Assembly: GCF_030408415.1 (NCBI RefSeq)
Contig: NZ_CP046976.1
Location: 930,001-994,000 of the forward strand
Length of the DNA stretch: 64,000 nt
Direction: 5' to 3'
Origin: Corynebacterium appendicis CIP 107643
Lineage (GTDB): Bacteria > Actinomycetota > Actinomycetes > Mycobacteriales > Mycobacteriaceae
The notes under the pieces were generated by a model. The model searched no databases, was not told the origin of the DNA, and saw only the letters and a list, made by a program, of their open reading frames with translations. A program made the translations under genes and the position numbers. Of the stretch, positions 1-8,430 are shown one piece after another (the stretch's first letter is position 1; each line of letters opens with the position of its first letter).

Positions 1-1
1 C

Positions 2-250
2 CCCGTTGCGGGGTCGGCTTCCCCCTTCAGCGATGGGCCTCTGGAAGAGCAGTACCCGCCCGAGCCCTCGAAGCCCGGACGCTCCGGTCATCGTTGGATG
101 ATGCTCGCGTGTTGTGTCCCGATGCTCGTTCTTGTCGGGGTCCTGCTGGTGACCGGGGTCGCAGGCACCGGAGTGATCGTGTTTGGCGCGCTGTGCGTGG
201 CGATGATGGGCCTGATGATGTTCGCAATGCCCGGTGGCCACGGCCATTAA
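2..250 (+). CDS. small membrane protein, 3' part of gene (5' end outside window)
   Basis: An open frame enters from the window edge and ends at TAA 248-250. The readable part is an acidic, proline-rich stretch, then one or two hydrophobic segments (MMLACCVPMLVLVGVLLVTG and an alanine/methionine-rich second run), then a His/Gly tail ending GHGH. Its ATG at 98 lacks a ribosome site, so the true start probably lies upstream of the window. Small membrane proteins of this kind (for example DUF2933) are often found beside heavy-metal pumps. The HMA gene just downstream supports that setting, but the family assignment is inference. Confidence 0.5.
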   Translation, partial: PVAGSASPFSDGPLEEQYPPEPSKPGRSGHRWMMLACCVPMLVLVGVLLVTGVAGTGVIVFGALCVAMMGLMMFAMPGGHGH

Positions 251-343
251 CCCGCCACTACACGCTCCTGGGATCCAATCGGCTCAGCATTGAACCGACC
301 AGGAGCGAGCACGACGCGATTTCCAAGGCTGGAGGACACCGAG

Positions 344-520
344 ATGGCTGCAGCGGCCACTAGCACGATGAGTTACACCGTCAGGGGACTGACCTGCGGT
401 GAGTGCATCGCGCGAATGATCGAGCATCTATGGGGGCTACCCGAAGTCGAGGGGTGTCAGTCGACCTCATCAAAGACGGGCAGTCCGTCATCACGATCAG
501 ATCTTCTCCCGAAAACTGGA
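344..520 (+). pseudogene. HMA-domain metallochaperone (CopZ-like), frameshifted and truncated
   Basis: From ATG 344 the frame gives a heavy-metal-associated fold start with the metal-binding motif GLTCGEC and continues to LPEVEG. The rest of the domain (VSVDLIKDGQSVITIRSS) lies in the next frame. Removing one G from the GGGG run at 451-454 rejoins the two halves. The second half runs straight into an IS3 terminus at about 517, so the 3' end is lost too. The product would have been a roughly 70-residue copper chaperone or a detached P-type ATPase domain. It lies 94 bp after a small membrane protein gene, suggesting a metal-resistance module whose next gene was displaced. Confidence 0.75.
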
Positions 521-845
521 GCGCCCCGGGTTTGATGGAGACATCGAACAGCCGGAAGGACAATGGATTCATGGCAGCACCACGGAGGTACCCGGACGAG
601 TTGCGTGATCGCGCGACGCGGATGGCGTTGGACGCGTTGGCGGACCCGGATCGTGCGCACGGGGCAATTGCCCGCGTCGCCGAGCAGCTCGGGGTCCACA
701 AGGAGGCTCTGCGCACGTGGGTTCGTGAGGCCCAGGCCGAGGGCGTGACCTCGACGAGCGTTGATTCCGATCGGGACGCCCGCCTGGCCGAGCTGGAGAA
801 GGAAAACCGCGAGCTGCGGCGTGCGAACACGATCCTCAAGCAGGC
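517..845 (+). mobile_element. IS3-family fragment, left end plus part of orfA
   Basis: A typical IS3 terminus (GCGCCCCGGGTTTGATGGAG, starting about 517-521) is followed at 571 by orfA, which is cut off at about 845. No orfB and no right end are present. At the break the sequence turns directly into the opposite strand of a different IS3 orfA. The left border at 517-521 is approximate because no target duplication survives. Confidence 0.75.
571..845 (+). pseudogene. IS3 OrfA, N-terminal fragment
   Basis: ATG 571 (preceded by GGAAGGA) opens about 92 residues of an IS3 OrfA: a helix-turn-helix (IARVAEQLGVHKEALRTWVR) and a leucine-zipper-like segment (LAELEKENRELRRANTILK). After residue ~92 the frame runs into antisense sequence of another OrfA and is meaningless. 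OrfA normally binds the element ends and is fused to OrfB by frameshifting. Without OrfB and the 3' end this copy is dead. Confidence 0.8.
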
Positions 846-1124
846 CTTCTTCAGGATCTCGTTGGCGCGTTGGGATTCGGCGAGTTCTTTGCGTAGCCTG
901 CGGTTTTCTGCGTCCAGGTCAACTGACTCCGTCGGGGCGGACATGCCGGATTCCTTGTGTGTGCGGACCCAGATCCGCAGGGTTTCACGCGAGATGTTGA
1001 GTTCGTCGGCGATGCGGGAGACTGCGCCGCGGGTGGTGTCGGGGTCGCCTTGTGCGTGCAGGACAAGTTCGATGGCCCTGGCTTTCAGTTCGGGTGTGTA
1101 CTTCGAGGGCATGGGGTTGCTCCT
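845..1124 (-). pseudogene. second IS3 OrfA, N-terminal fragment on minus strand
   Basis: ATG at 1112 (minus), with AGGAG close upstream, begins a different IS3 OrfA (MPSKYTPELKARAIELVLHA, then a helix-turn-helix and coiled coil ending ANEILKKA). It stops being meaningful near 845, where it abuts the plus-strand OrfA fragment at the equivalent 'ILK' position. Upstream, at 1124/1125, the sequence changes to the terminus of the large split IS3, so this fragment is trapped between two other element pieces. Confidence 0.75.
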
Positions 1125-1149
1125 TGAAGCGTCCTGGTTTTCGTTCCGC

Positions 1150-1778
1150 TTATTTAACGCCCAACGTTTGAGCGCCTGATCGTTGATAGTAAGCGTCCTC
1201 CATCTCCTGTGGAGTGATATATCCCAGGGATTGATGAAGTCGCTGGTTGTTCCACCAGTGCACCCGGTGAAGGGTGGCAATCTCGACTTCACCGACCGAT
1301 GCCCACGGCCGGTGGGGATAAATCAGCTCTGTTTTGTAGAGCCCGTTGACCGTTTCAGCCAACGCGTTGTCATAGGAGTCGCCAACGGTGCCGACAGACG
1401 GATCGATACCCGCCTGGGCGAGCGCTTCACCGTAACGGATCGACACATACTGCGAGCCGCGGTCACTGTGGTGGACAAGCCCTTCTGAGCGAAGATCACC
1501 AGCGTGATACAGGGCGTGCTCAAAGGCCTCCAGCGGCAGTTCATCGGTACGCATGCTCGCCCGAGTCGCGACACCGACGATCTTTCTGGAGTACACATCG
1601 GTGATAAACGCGGTGTAGGCAAAACCAGACAAGGTGCGCACATAGGTAATGTCAGCGACCCACAACCGGTGCGGTGCGGGGGCAGTGAAGTCACGGTTGA
1701 CCAGGTCAGGGCGGCAATCCGGCACGTTGGCCCGAAGCGTTGTCATCGGTGTGCGGCCACGCCTGCGGCCGTAAATGC
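1150..1778 (-). pseudogene. IS3-1 OrfB transposase, C-terminal part
   Basis: This part carries the integrase core with all three acidic residues: VADITYV, then HHSDRGSQY with FITDVYSR before it, and YDNALAE. It ends at TAA 1150-1152. Upstream it reads RIYGRRRGRTPM up to 1778, where the IS256-B insertion begins. It continues at 8137 (…KQAG with the shared ATT TAC codons). The split disables the protein, but no stop or frameshift was noticed in either half. Confidence 0.85.
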
Positions 1779-1813
1779 GAGGGTGTCCGATTGTTTGTGT
1801 GCGGGGGCTTGGG

Positions 1814-1958
1814 TTACAAGTAATCCGCGAATCGGTCAGGGTACGCCACGGCTAGTTGGTTGATGGCTTGTTTCCACCCGGTGGCTTTCGCTCCTTCAAT
1901 ATAGCCGTTGCATTCGATGTCGCGTTTCGCTTTCTTCGCTCGCTGGGCAGCGCGCTTG
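1814..1958 (-). pseudogene. IS256-B transposase, C-terminal part
   Basis: The minus-strand frame reads …RAAQRAKKAKRDIECNGYIE and ends PDRFADYL with TAA at 1814-1816. This matches the usual tail of IS256/Mutator transposases and continues the frame cut at 3382. The break at 1958 is flanked by GCGCGCTTG, the target duplication of IS256-A copy 1. Confidence 0.75.
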
Positions 1959-3381
1959 GGTTGCGTCCCTTAGTGTGGTGTAACGCTTGCTGATGGTGGG
2001 CCCTGGCAGATATAGGGGCGGCCATCGTCAGTAACCTTTCGACTCAACTACCACATCTCACCGAAAGGCACATGACGATGACCGCTGCTCCGCATTCTAT
2101 CGACCCTGCAACCTATCTGGACGATCTGCTGGCACAGGCCTCCCCGGATCTGATGCGGCAGATGCTGCAAGGGTTTATCAACCAGATCCTCTCCGCCCAA
2201 GCTGACACCGTCTGCGGGGCTGAGTATGGTGTCGCTTCTGCCGAGCGGGTCAACCACCGCAACGGGTACCGTCACCGCGACCTTGATACCCGTGTGGGCA
2301 CGATCGATGTGGCGGTGCCGAAGCTGCGCCACGGAGCGTTCTTCCCGGACTGGCTGTTAGAGCGCCGCTCACGGGCCGAACGCGCCTTATCGACTGTGAT
2401 CGCGACCTGCTACCTCAAAGGGGTTTCCACCCGCAGGATGAATGACCTGGTGGCAACACTTGGGATTGCCAATATGTCGAAATCTCACGTCTCGCGCATG
2501 GCGGAAGAACTCGACGAGATGGTCACAGATTTCAAAAACCGCCCACTCGATCCCGGCGGGTACGCCTACCTGTCGTGCGACGCGCTCACGATCAAAGTCC
2601 GTGAAGGCGGCCGGGTGGTCAAATGCTCTGTGCTGCTAGCTACCGGGGTCAACGCCGACGGCTACCGCGAAATGCTCGGCATGCATGTCGCCACCGCGGA
2701 ATCCAACGCATCGTGGAAAGGCTTCTTCCAAGACTTAAAAGCCCGCGGGCTGCGTGGTGTTTATTTGGTCACCAGTGACGCCCACGAAGGCATCCAGCAC
2801 GCTATCTCCGAAGTGCTGCCTGATGCATCCTGGCAGCGGTGCCGCACCCACTTTGCGAAGAACCTCTACGAGAAAGTCCCAAAGACCCAGTGGCCGATGG
2901 TCTCGGCGATGTTCCAGACAATCTTCCAGCAACCCGACGCCCAATCCACCTGGGCCCAAGCCCGCGAAGTGGTCGACCTGCTGGAACCGAAGTTCCCACA
3001 GGTTTCGGCGTATTTGGAGGAATCCCTCGATGAGGTGTTGGCGTTTACCGCAGCCCCGAAACCAGTCTGGACGAAAGTCTGGTCAAACAACCCCACCGAA
3101 AGGTTAAACCGGGAGATCCGCCGGCGCACCGACGTCATCGGCATCTTCCCGAACCGCGAATCCATCATCCGGCTCGTCGGCGCTGTCCTAGCCGAACAGC
3201 ACGACGACTGGATCCAGCAAAAACGCTACATGTCACTGTCCGCACTCGAACACACCAAACAACTCATGCACCACCCAGGAGATGATCATGGCGACCATCA
3301 CCAGCTAACCGCCTAACCACAACCCCGAACTAAATACCGAGCCGAAAGCTAGACGGCTACACCACTACACGGGACTTGACC
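1959..3381 (+). mobile_element. IS256-family element, intact (IS256-A copy 1)
   Basis: This 1423-bp element is bounded by terminal repeats (GGTTGCGTCCCTTAGTGTGG inward from 1959, GGTCAAGTCCCGTGTAGTGG inward from 3381). A perfect 9-bp duplication GCGCGCTTG flanks it (1950-1958 and 3382-3390). It holds one transposase gene and lies inside the 3' end of the IS256-B transposase. An almost identical element of the same length lies at 10352-11774 in the opposite orientation. Confidence 0.93.
2072..3316 (+). CDS. IS256-family (Mutator) transposase
   Basis: This 414-residue transposase cuts and pastes its own element through a DDE active site. The likely acidic residues are visible in LSCDALTIKV, in VTSDAHEG, and in the C-terminal NNPTERLNREIRRR motif typical of the family. 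ATG 2072 follows CCGAAAGGCAC. The frame has family-typical length and no disruption. It differs from copy 2 at only a few residues (for example QSTWAQ versus ASTWGQ), so the two copies separated recently and both may be active. Confidence 0.93.
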   Translation: MTMTAAPHSIDPATYLDDLLAQASPDLMRQMLQGFINQILSAQADTVCGAEYGVASAERVNHRNGYRHRDLDTRVGTIDVAVPKLRHGAFFPDWLLERRSRAERALSTVIATCYLKGVSTRRMNDLVATLGIANMSKSHVSRMAEELDEMVTDFKNRPLDPGGYAYLSCDALTIKVREGGRVVKCSVLLATGVNADGYREMLGMHVATAESNASWKGFFQDLKARGLRGVYLVTSDAHEGIQHAISEVLPDASWQRCRTHFAKNLYEKVPKTQWPMVSAMFQTIFQQPDAQSTWAQAREVVDLLEPKFPQVSAYLEESLDEVLAFTAAPKPVWTKVWSNNPTERLNREIRRRTDVIGIFPNRESIIRLVGAVLAEQHDDWIQQKRYMSLSALEHTKQLMHHPGDDHGDHHQLTA

Positions 3382-4509
3382 GCGCGCTTGTCCTCGATAT
3401 TGCAGATCATCAGCCACAGCGTCTTCAGCGCCGCAGTATCGTTCGGGAATTGGCCCCGGTTACGAGTAGCTTTACGCAGTTAAGCGTTGAGCGATTCGAT
3501 CGAGTTGGTGGTGTAGAGCACCCGCCGTGCCGCCGGCGGGAACTGCAGAAACGGTATGAACCGCTCCCAGGCGTCGCGCCAGACTTTGACCGACTGCGGG
3601 TATTTCTGGCCCAACTCTGAGGCCTCGAAGGCATCAAGGCTGGCACGGGCGGTGTCCTCGTTTGCGGCCGTGTAGACCTCACGCAGCGCCCGGGAGACAG
3701 ATTTGCGGTCCTGGTAGGACACCCACCGGTTCGCAGCCCGAATCAGGTGCACAATGCAGGTCTGCACCATGGAATTTGGCCAGGTTGCCTCCACGGCTTC
3801 CGGTAGACCTTTCAGCCCGTCGCAGCAGACGATGAACACGTCTTGGACACCGCGGTTGGCCAGGTTCGCGCACACCGATGCCCAGAATGCGGCGCCTTCA
3901 TTATCAGCGATCCACAATCCCAAGATGTGCTTGATGCCGTCGATGTCGATGCCAACAGCCATGTAGCAGGCTTTGTTGACCACGCGGTGACCGTCACGGA
4001 TTTTGACGCGGAGCGCGTCGAGGAAGATCACCGGGTAAAACTCGTCGAGCTGGCGGTTTTGCCAGATCATGACCTCGTCTAAAACCGCATCGGTAATCGT
4101 GCTGATCGTATCCGGGCTCATATCCACCCCAAGCGTGGTCGCAAGGTGGTGCTGAATATCGCGCACCGTCATCCCACCGGCATACAGCGAGACGATCATG
4201 TCGTCGAGTTCTGTCAGCCGGCGTGCTCCCTTGGGCACCATCTTCGGGGTAAACGTGCCGACACGGTCCCTGGGCACGGTCACTTCCACTGCACCGTAGC
4301 CAGAATTGACGGTCTTGGTATACGACCCGCTGCGGTGATTGCCGCCCTGCGCGGTTTCCACCTGGGCTTTGGCCTTGCGGTCGGAATGTCCGTAGCCCAA
4401 GTGCGCATCCATTTCCGCCTGCAGACCAGCGTTGATCGATGCCTGCAGCAGGCCTTTGACCAGGTCGCTTGCATCATCAGCGGACGTCGACAGCTCGCTG
4501 ATCAAGCTG
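3382..4509 (-). pseudogene. IS256-B transposase, central part with premature stop
   Basis: The frame begins at ISELSTSADD (4503 and below), continuing the N-terminal piece at 7990-8080. It carries the family's acidic motifs (FLDALRVKI, FIVCCDGLKG). At NSIESLNA the codon at 3480-3482 is TAA, but the coding signal continues beyond it as LRKATRNRGQFPNDTAALK up to the IS256-A insertion at 3382. So the gene carries a nonsense change as well as insertions at both ends. A Gln or Lys codon is the likely original. Confidence 0.85.
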
Positions 4510-4575
4510 TGGGGCCCGGCCCCCGGAAAGTAGACACCGTGGGGGTGAAATTATTGGCTTTACTCTAGCGCATTG

Positions 4576-5460
4576 TTAGGAAGCGTGAGATTCGTACTCA
4601 ATGGGTGTGAGGTACTTGCACCAGGAATGCCTTCGGGTGGTGTTGTAGCGCGCACACCATGCGAAGACGTCGCGCCGGCAGACTAGCTGATTGGAAAAGA
4701 CTTTCTGGTCTTTGAGCACTTCTCGTTTCAACGCCGCGTTAAACGACTCCGCGAGTGAATTATCAGCGCTGCTGCCAACTGCTCCCATCGACTGGGTGAC
4801 GTTGAGTCTTCGGCAGACAGCCTGAAACTGCGATGAGGTATACACGCTGCCATGATCTGAGTGGAAGATCGCCCCGGAGAGACTGCCACGGGTACGGCGA
4901 GCATGCTCGAGCGCTTCTTCGACGAGGTCGGTGCGCATGTGGTCTGCGATCGCGAAGCCGACGAGCATCCGCGAGTAGCAGTCAATCACAGAAGCCAGAT
5001 ACATATTCGACCCGTCTGCGATCGGCAGATAGGTAATATCGCCGACGAGGATCCTATTGGCAGCTGGCGCAGTGAAGTTACGCTTGACCAGGTCAGCGAA
5101 TATAAAGCGATGACTCCCGCGCTGCGTTGTCGTGACCTTACGTTTTTTCGTGTAGCCGCGCAGCTGAAGCTTCCTCATAATCCGGGCGATGCGCTTATGG
5201 TTGACCGGTCCGGTGCTACTGTACGCATCGTTGAAAGTCAGCTCGGCGGCAATGCGTTTTGCGCCGTAGAGCTGCTTCTTGTCGTCGAAGATGGCCTTCA
5301 CCTTGGCTCCGAGTATGGCATCATCAACCAGTCTGCGGTGCCGCTGGGTGCTGCTAGCTTTCCATTTGTAGTAGGAGCTGCGGTTTAACCCGAGTACGGT
5401 GCACATCCGCTTGACCGAGTAATCGGTGCGGTGGTCATCAACGAACCGGAAGCGGATCAC
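4576..5460 (-). CDS. IS3-family transposase OrfB (IS3-2)
   Basis: This is the catalytic half of an IS3 transposase, about 294 residues, with an N-terminal HTH_21-like region and an rve core. The DDE residues are in VGDITYLPI, FHSDHGSVYTS and DNSLAESFNA. The GTG start at 5460 overlaps the orfA stop (GTGA), which suggests translational coupling. The frame is intact, so the element is potentially functional. Its DNA lies at the left edge of an IS21 inside IS256-B. Confidence 0.92.
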   Translation of the reverse strand: MIRFRFVDDHRTDYSVKRMCTVLGLNRSSYYKWKASSTQRHRRLVDDAILGAKVKAIFDDKKQLYGAKRIAAELTFNDAYSSTGPVNHKRIARIMRKLQLRGYTKKRKVTTTQRGSHRFIFADLVKRNFTAPAANRILVGDITYLPIADGSNMYLASVIDCYSRMLVGFAIADHMRTDLVEEALEHARRTRGSLSGAIFHSDHGSVYTSSQFQAVCRRLNVTQSMGAVGSSADNSLAESFNAALKREVLKDQKVFSNQLVCRRDVFAWCARYNTTRRHSWCKYLTPIEYESHAS

Positions 5461-5768
5461 CAGTTCGTCTCTTCCATGAAATATTTGGCTGCCTTACGCA
5501 AAATATCGCGTTCTTCTTTCAGGCGGGCGTTTTCCTGTTGCAGCTGACGTAGCTTCTCAGCATCGGTCAGTTGCCTCGCACGATCAGCACGTAAGCCCGC
5601 TGAAAACTGGGGTTTCGTGCCAGTTCCGTACTTATCAACCCATACGCGAAGCGTGGAGCGGTTGATCCCTAAATCAGCGGCCGCCGCGTTCAACGACACC
5701 TGTGGATCGTTCTCGTACATCGCGACCGCGTCGCGCTTGAACTGATCCGAATAAACCTTCCTAGGCAT
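5457..5768 (-). CDS. IS3-family transposase OrfA (IS3-2)
   Basis: This 103-residue protein starts MPRKVYSDQFKRDAVAMYEN and carries a helix-turn-helix (AAADLGINRSTLRVWVDKYG). A coiled coil follows (EKLRQLQQENARLKEERDIL). OrfA proteins bind the terminal repeats and provide the N-terminus of the OrfAB fusion. Length and organisation are normal, and orfB overlaps the 3' end. Confidence 0.92.
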   Translation of the reverse strand: MPRKVYSDQFKRDAVAMYENDPQVSLNAAAADLGINRSTLRVWVDKYGTGTKPQFSAGLRADRARQLTDAEKLRQLQQENARLKEERDILRKAAKYFMEETNW

Positions 5769-5904
5769 GGAGGTAGATTACCTTTCCCCGACTCAACACA
5801 GCCGGAATCAGAGGTGTCTACCAAACAGGGGTCAGGTCCGTGTGAGTGCTCTTCGAAATGTAGCCCACTGGCGCTCTTTGAAAAGTAGCCCAGTGTGGTC
5901 GTAG

Positions 5905-6687
5905 TTATTGTGCCTGATTTGTTTGTGGTGTTGTGAGTTCGCGGCCTTTGATGCGGTGGCTTACTCCTCGGTGTTGGAAGATTTTTGCGTGGTGGACGAT
6001 GCGGTCGACCATGGCAGTTGCAACGGTGACGTCTCCGAAGCATTGGGCCCATTGGGAAAAAGCCAGGTTGGATGTGACGATGATGGATCCGTGTTCGTAT
6101 CGGCGTGAGACGAGTTGGAAGAACAGGTTTGCGGCATCTGCCTCAACGGGGATGTATCCGAGTTCGTCGATGATGAGCAGGTGGTATCCGCTTAGGCGTT
6201 TGAGTACGGATTCGAGTCGTCCGGTGTTATGTGCCTCGGTGAGTGTGTTGATCCACCCTGCGGCGGTGTCGAACAGTACTCGGTAGCCTTGCTGAGCAGC
6301 GGTTATGCCTAGGGCTGTAGCTAGGTGTGTTTTTCCGGTGCCTGGTGGGCCTAGAAGGACGACGTTTTCAGCGGTTGCGACCCAGGCACCGGTTTCTAGT
6401 CGGGCGATGTCGGCGCGGTCGATGCCGGGTTGGGCGCCGAAGTCGAAATCGGCGATGGTTTTGACTGCTGGAAAACCGGCTCGTTTAACGCGTTGGCGCG
6501 CTCCGGATTCAGCGCGTGCGGTGGCTTCTACTGAAAGTACCGCGGCGAGGTATTCCTCGTAGGTATACGATTCTGCGCGTGCTTGTTCAGCAATGGTGGC
6601 GTAAACGGTGTTGATACGTGGGGCTTTCAGCGTCTGTGACAGGTGCGCAATCGTTGCTTGGGTGTCGTGGGCGTGCGTGTGGGACAT
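5905..6687 (-). CDS. istB: IstB helper ATPase of IS21
   Basis: IstB is a AAA+ ATPase related to DnaC that selects the target and activates the IstA transposase. Walker A (GPPGTGKTH) and Walker B (LLIIDELGY) are clear, and sensor motif VTSNLAFSQWAQ follows. The ATG at 6687 is preferred over the TTG four codons upstream. The protein is 260 residues, normal for the family. It begins about 30 bp after the istA stop, so the two genes are co-transcribed. Confidence 0.93.
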   Translation of the reverse strand: MSHTHAHDTQATIAHLSQTLKAPRINTVYATIAEQARAESYTYEEYLAAVLSVEATARAESGARQRVKRAGFPAVKTIADFDFGAQPGIDRADIARLETGAWVATAENVVLLGPPGTGKTHLATALGITAAQQGYRVLFDTAAGWINTLTEAHNTGRLESVLKRLSGYHLLIIDELGYIPVEADAANLFFQLVSRRYEHGSIIVTSNLAFSQWAQCFGDVTVATAMVDRIVHHAKIFQHRGVSHRIKGRELTTPQTNQAQ

Positions 6688-6713
6688 AGTCGAATCCAAT
6701 CTTCTTTGGGGGG

Positions 6714-7919
6714 CTAGGCGATTGAGTCGTAGATGGCTAAGTCGGCTACCTCTACGTCGTTGTCTGGTGTGTGGTTGTGTCGTTGGGGTCCGGTGATTAG
6801 CTGTCGCATGCGTCGTGCGGCGTGTCGGTGGGCAGGGTCGGTGATGACGTGGTGTTTGCCCCAGTAACGCCGGTGGCAGGCAGCGATTTCGCCGGATGGT
6901 CCTGTGACAGTGATTTCTTCTAGACAGGTGCGCACGGTCACAAGCCTGTCGATGAAGGCGGGGTCGACGCTGTATTGGTTGGTGTCGACGGTGATGTAGT
7001 AGTTGCGTGGCAGGCGTACCGCAGGACGGATCCCGATCGTTGGGGCATACGGCGGAAGTGGACGCATGGACTGTTGGTCGATGCGAAACAGATCGATCGG
7101 GCGGGTTTTCAACGTGGCATGGGTGCGGGTGTTGGCCACGGTGCTAAACCATTCATCGAGCTGGTCTTGCACATCCTGCGGGTTGCTGAAGCGCCGGCCT
7201 GGGAAAAAGGAGCGCTTCATATAGCCGTTGGTGCGTTCAACGATGCCTTTCGATTCCGGATCTCTCGGCGGGGCCTGGACGATCTTGGTGCCGATTGCAC
7301 CGGCGAACGCAGCGACTGGCTCACACAGGCGGGCCTTACCGATGCCCGCTTCCCGGTCCCATACCAGCCGGTCGGGCACGGCTTTGAAGTCGCGCTCGAT
7401 GAGCTGCCACATCCCAGCTATCAGGTCGTCGGTGCGACGGGTTGGTAGCAGACAAGCCGCGGCGAATCGGGAATGCGATGCCGCCATCACCAGCACCGGG
7501 AATGGCCGGGGCACACCGTTTGCATCGGGCAGCCCGCCAGCGGCAAAAGTCAGGTCGCACTGGATTTCACGCCCGGGAAGATGGGTGAGCGTGTCCACGG
7601 GGTCTGCGGGAAGATACTCGGGTCGGATCCGGGCAATGTTTTTGCGCAGCCACGATTCTGACCCGGTCCACCCAACGCGTTGCCCGATGACTTTTGCGTT
7701 AAGACGTGGAGTTTCAGCCAGCAACGCGCGTACTTGTGGTTCGAAGGCATCGAAACTTGTGGTTTTAGCCCGACGCGTCGGGTATTTCGGAGGCGAATCC
7801 GAAGCGAGTGCCCGCTCGACAGTCTTCTTCGCGCAGCCAACCTCGTTGGCAATCTTGCGTATCGATAAACCCTGCCCACGCAGGTATCGGATCTGTGCCC
7901 ATTGCTCCAAAGAAATCAC
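6714..7919 (-). CDS. istA: IstA transposase of IS21
   Basis: This 401-residue DDE transposase opens with a helix-turn-helix (YLRGQGLSIRKIANEVGCAK). Its rve core includes QCDLTFAAGG, VWDREAGIGK and PRDPESKGIVERTNGYMKRS, which hold the D, D and E residues. The C-terminal beta-domain follows. The frame is complete and followed by istB. It provides strand transfer at the element ends together with IstB. Confidence 0.93.
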   Translation of the reverse strand: MISLEQWAQIRYLRGQGLSIRKIANEVGCAKKTVERALASDSPPKYPTRRAKTTSFDAFEPQVRALLAETPRLNAKVIGQRVGWTGSESWLRKNIARIRPEYLPADPVDTLTHLPGREIQCDLTFAAGGLPDANGVPRPFPVLVMAASHSRFAAACLLPTRRTDDLIAGMWQLIERDFKAVPDRLVWDREAGIGKARLCEPVAAFAGAIGTKIVQAPPRDPESKGIVERTNGYMKRSFFPGRRFSNPQDVQDQLDEWFSTVANTRTHATLKTRPIDLFRIDQQSMRPLPPYAPTIGIRPAVRLPRNYYITVDTNQYSVDPAFIDRLVTVRTCLEEITVTGPSGEIAACHRRYWGKHHVITDPAHRHAARRMRQLITGPQRHNHTPDNDVEVADLAIYDSIA

Positions 7920-7989
7920 CCATCCAATCTTTTTCGGATGGGCTACTTTTCGGGGAGCGTTTTGGGCTACTTTTCAAAGAGCGCTGACA

Positions 7990-8080
7990 AGCTGGCCAGC
8001 TCAGGATTTTCCATCAGCTTCTCGCTGATCTCGTTGACCCTCGCCGGGTCATGGCCTTTCTTCGGTGACACCGTAGTCAT
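7990..8080 (-). pseudogene. IS256-B transposase, N-terminal part
   Basis: ATG at 8080 (minus), preceded by AGAAGGAG, encodes MTTVSPKKGHDPARVNEISE and on to ELASL, where the IS21 starts. The frame resumes at 4503 as ISELSTSADD, so the join ELASL-ISELST restores a normal IS256 N-terminus. The AGCTG target duplication marks both sides of the break. Confidence 0.8.
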
Positions 8081-8136
8081 TATCGGTGAAACTCCTTCTA
8101 GATCAGAGCCTCACACACAAACTTCCTGACACTCCC

Positions 8137-8430
8137 GTAAATGCCAGCTTGTTTCATCAAACGCGCGGTCTGATCACGACCGATGCTCCAGCCGGCGCGC
8201 TGCATAGCCTTCCACATCTTGCGGACCCCGTAGACACTGAAGTTGTCCTCGTAGACCCTCACCAATTCAGGAATAAGCAGCGCATCCGACAAACTCCTCG
8301 CCGACGGCGCTCGTGTTTTCGCTGCTCGGTAACCACGAGAGGTGATAAACCCACATTCTGTCTCTTTCAATGTGCGACAGATAGCCTCGACCCCGAAGCG
8401 ATCGCGATACGCATCGATGTATTCGATCAT
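8137..8430 (-). pseudogene. IS3-1 OrfB transposase, N-terminal part
   Basis: ATG 8430 overlaps the orfA stop (ATGA). The piece encodes MIEYIDAYRDRFGVEAICRT and then an HTH_21-type segment (FSVYGVRKMWKAMQRAGWSI, LMKQAG). It ends at the GTAAATGC duplication at 8137-8144. The catalytic remainder lies 6.4 kb away at 1150-1778 on the same strand. Confidence 0.85.

Larger units (their letters stand above)
4512..5839 (-). mobile_element. IS3-family element, intact (IS3-2)
   Basis: The ends read inward as GGGCCCGGCCCCCGGAAAGT and GGACCTGACCCCTGTTTGGT, both followed by AGACACC. The same 3 bp (GTG, 4509-4511 and 5840-5842) lie on either side. Joining the flanks recreates AAGCTGTGTGAG, that is, the target duplication of the adjacent IS21 followed by its first bases, so the element entered at the IS21 tip. 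It contains overlapping orfA and orfB. Confidence 0.87.
5841..7989 (-). mobile_element. IS21-family element
   Basis: The ends match when read inward: TGTGAGTGCTCTTCGAAATG from 5841 and TGTCAGCGCTCTTTGAAAAG from 7989. Each end carries two copies of a ~20-bp GCTCTTTGAAAAGTAGCCCA-like unit, as IS21 ends do. A 5-bp duplication AGCTG flanks the IS21 plus the IS3-2 attached to its tip (4505-4509 and 7990-7994). It holds istA and istB in the usual order and was inserted near codon 31 of the IS256-B transposase. Confidence 0.88.
1779..8136 (-). mobile_element. IS256-family element interrupted by three others (IS256-B)
   Basis: Inward-reading ends are similar: GAGGGTGTCCGATTGTTTGT from 1779 and GGGAGTGTCAGGAAGTTTGT from 8136. 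An 8-bp duplication GTAAATGC flanks it (1771-1778, 8137-8144), the length usual for the IS256 family. Its single transposase gene reads leftward in three pieces. Subtracting the inserted elements leaves roughly 1.4 kb, a normal IS256 size. It inserted into codons of IS3-1 orfB. Confidence 0.85.
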
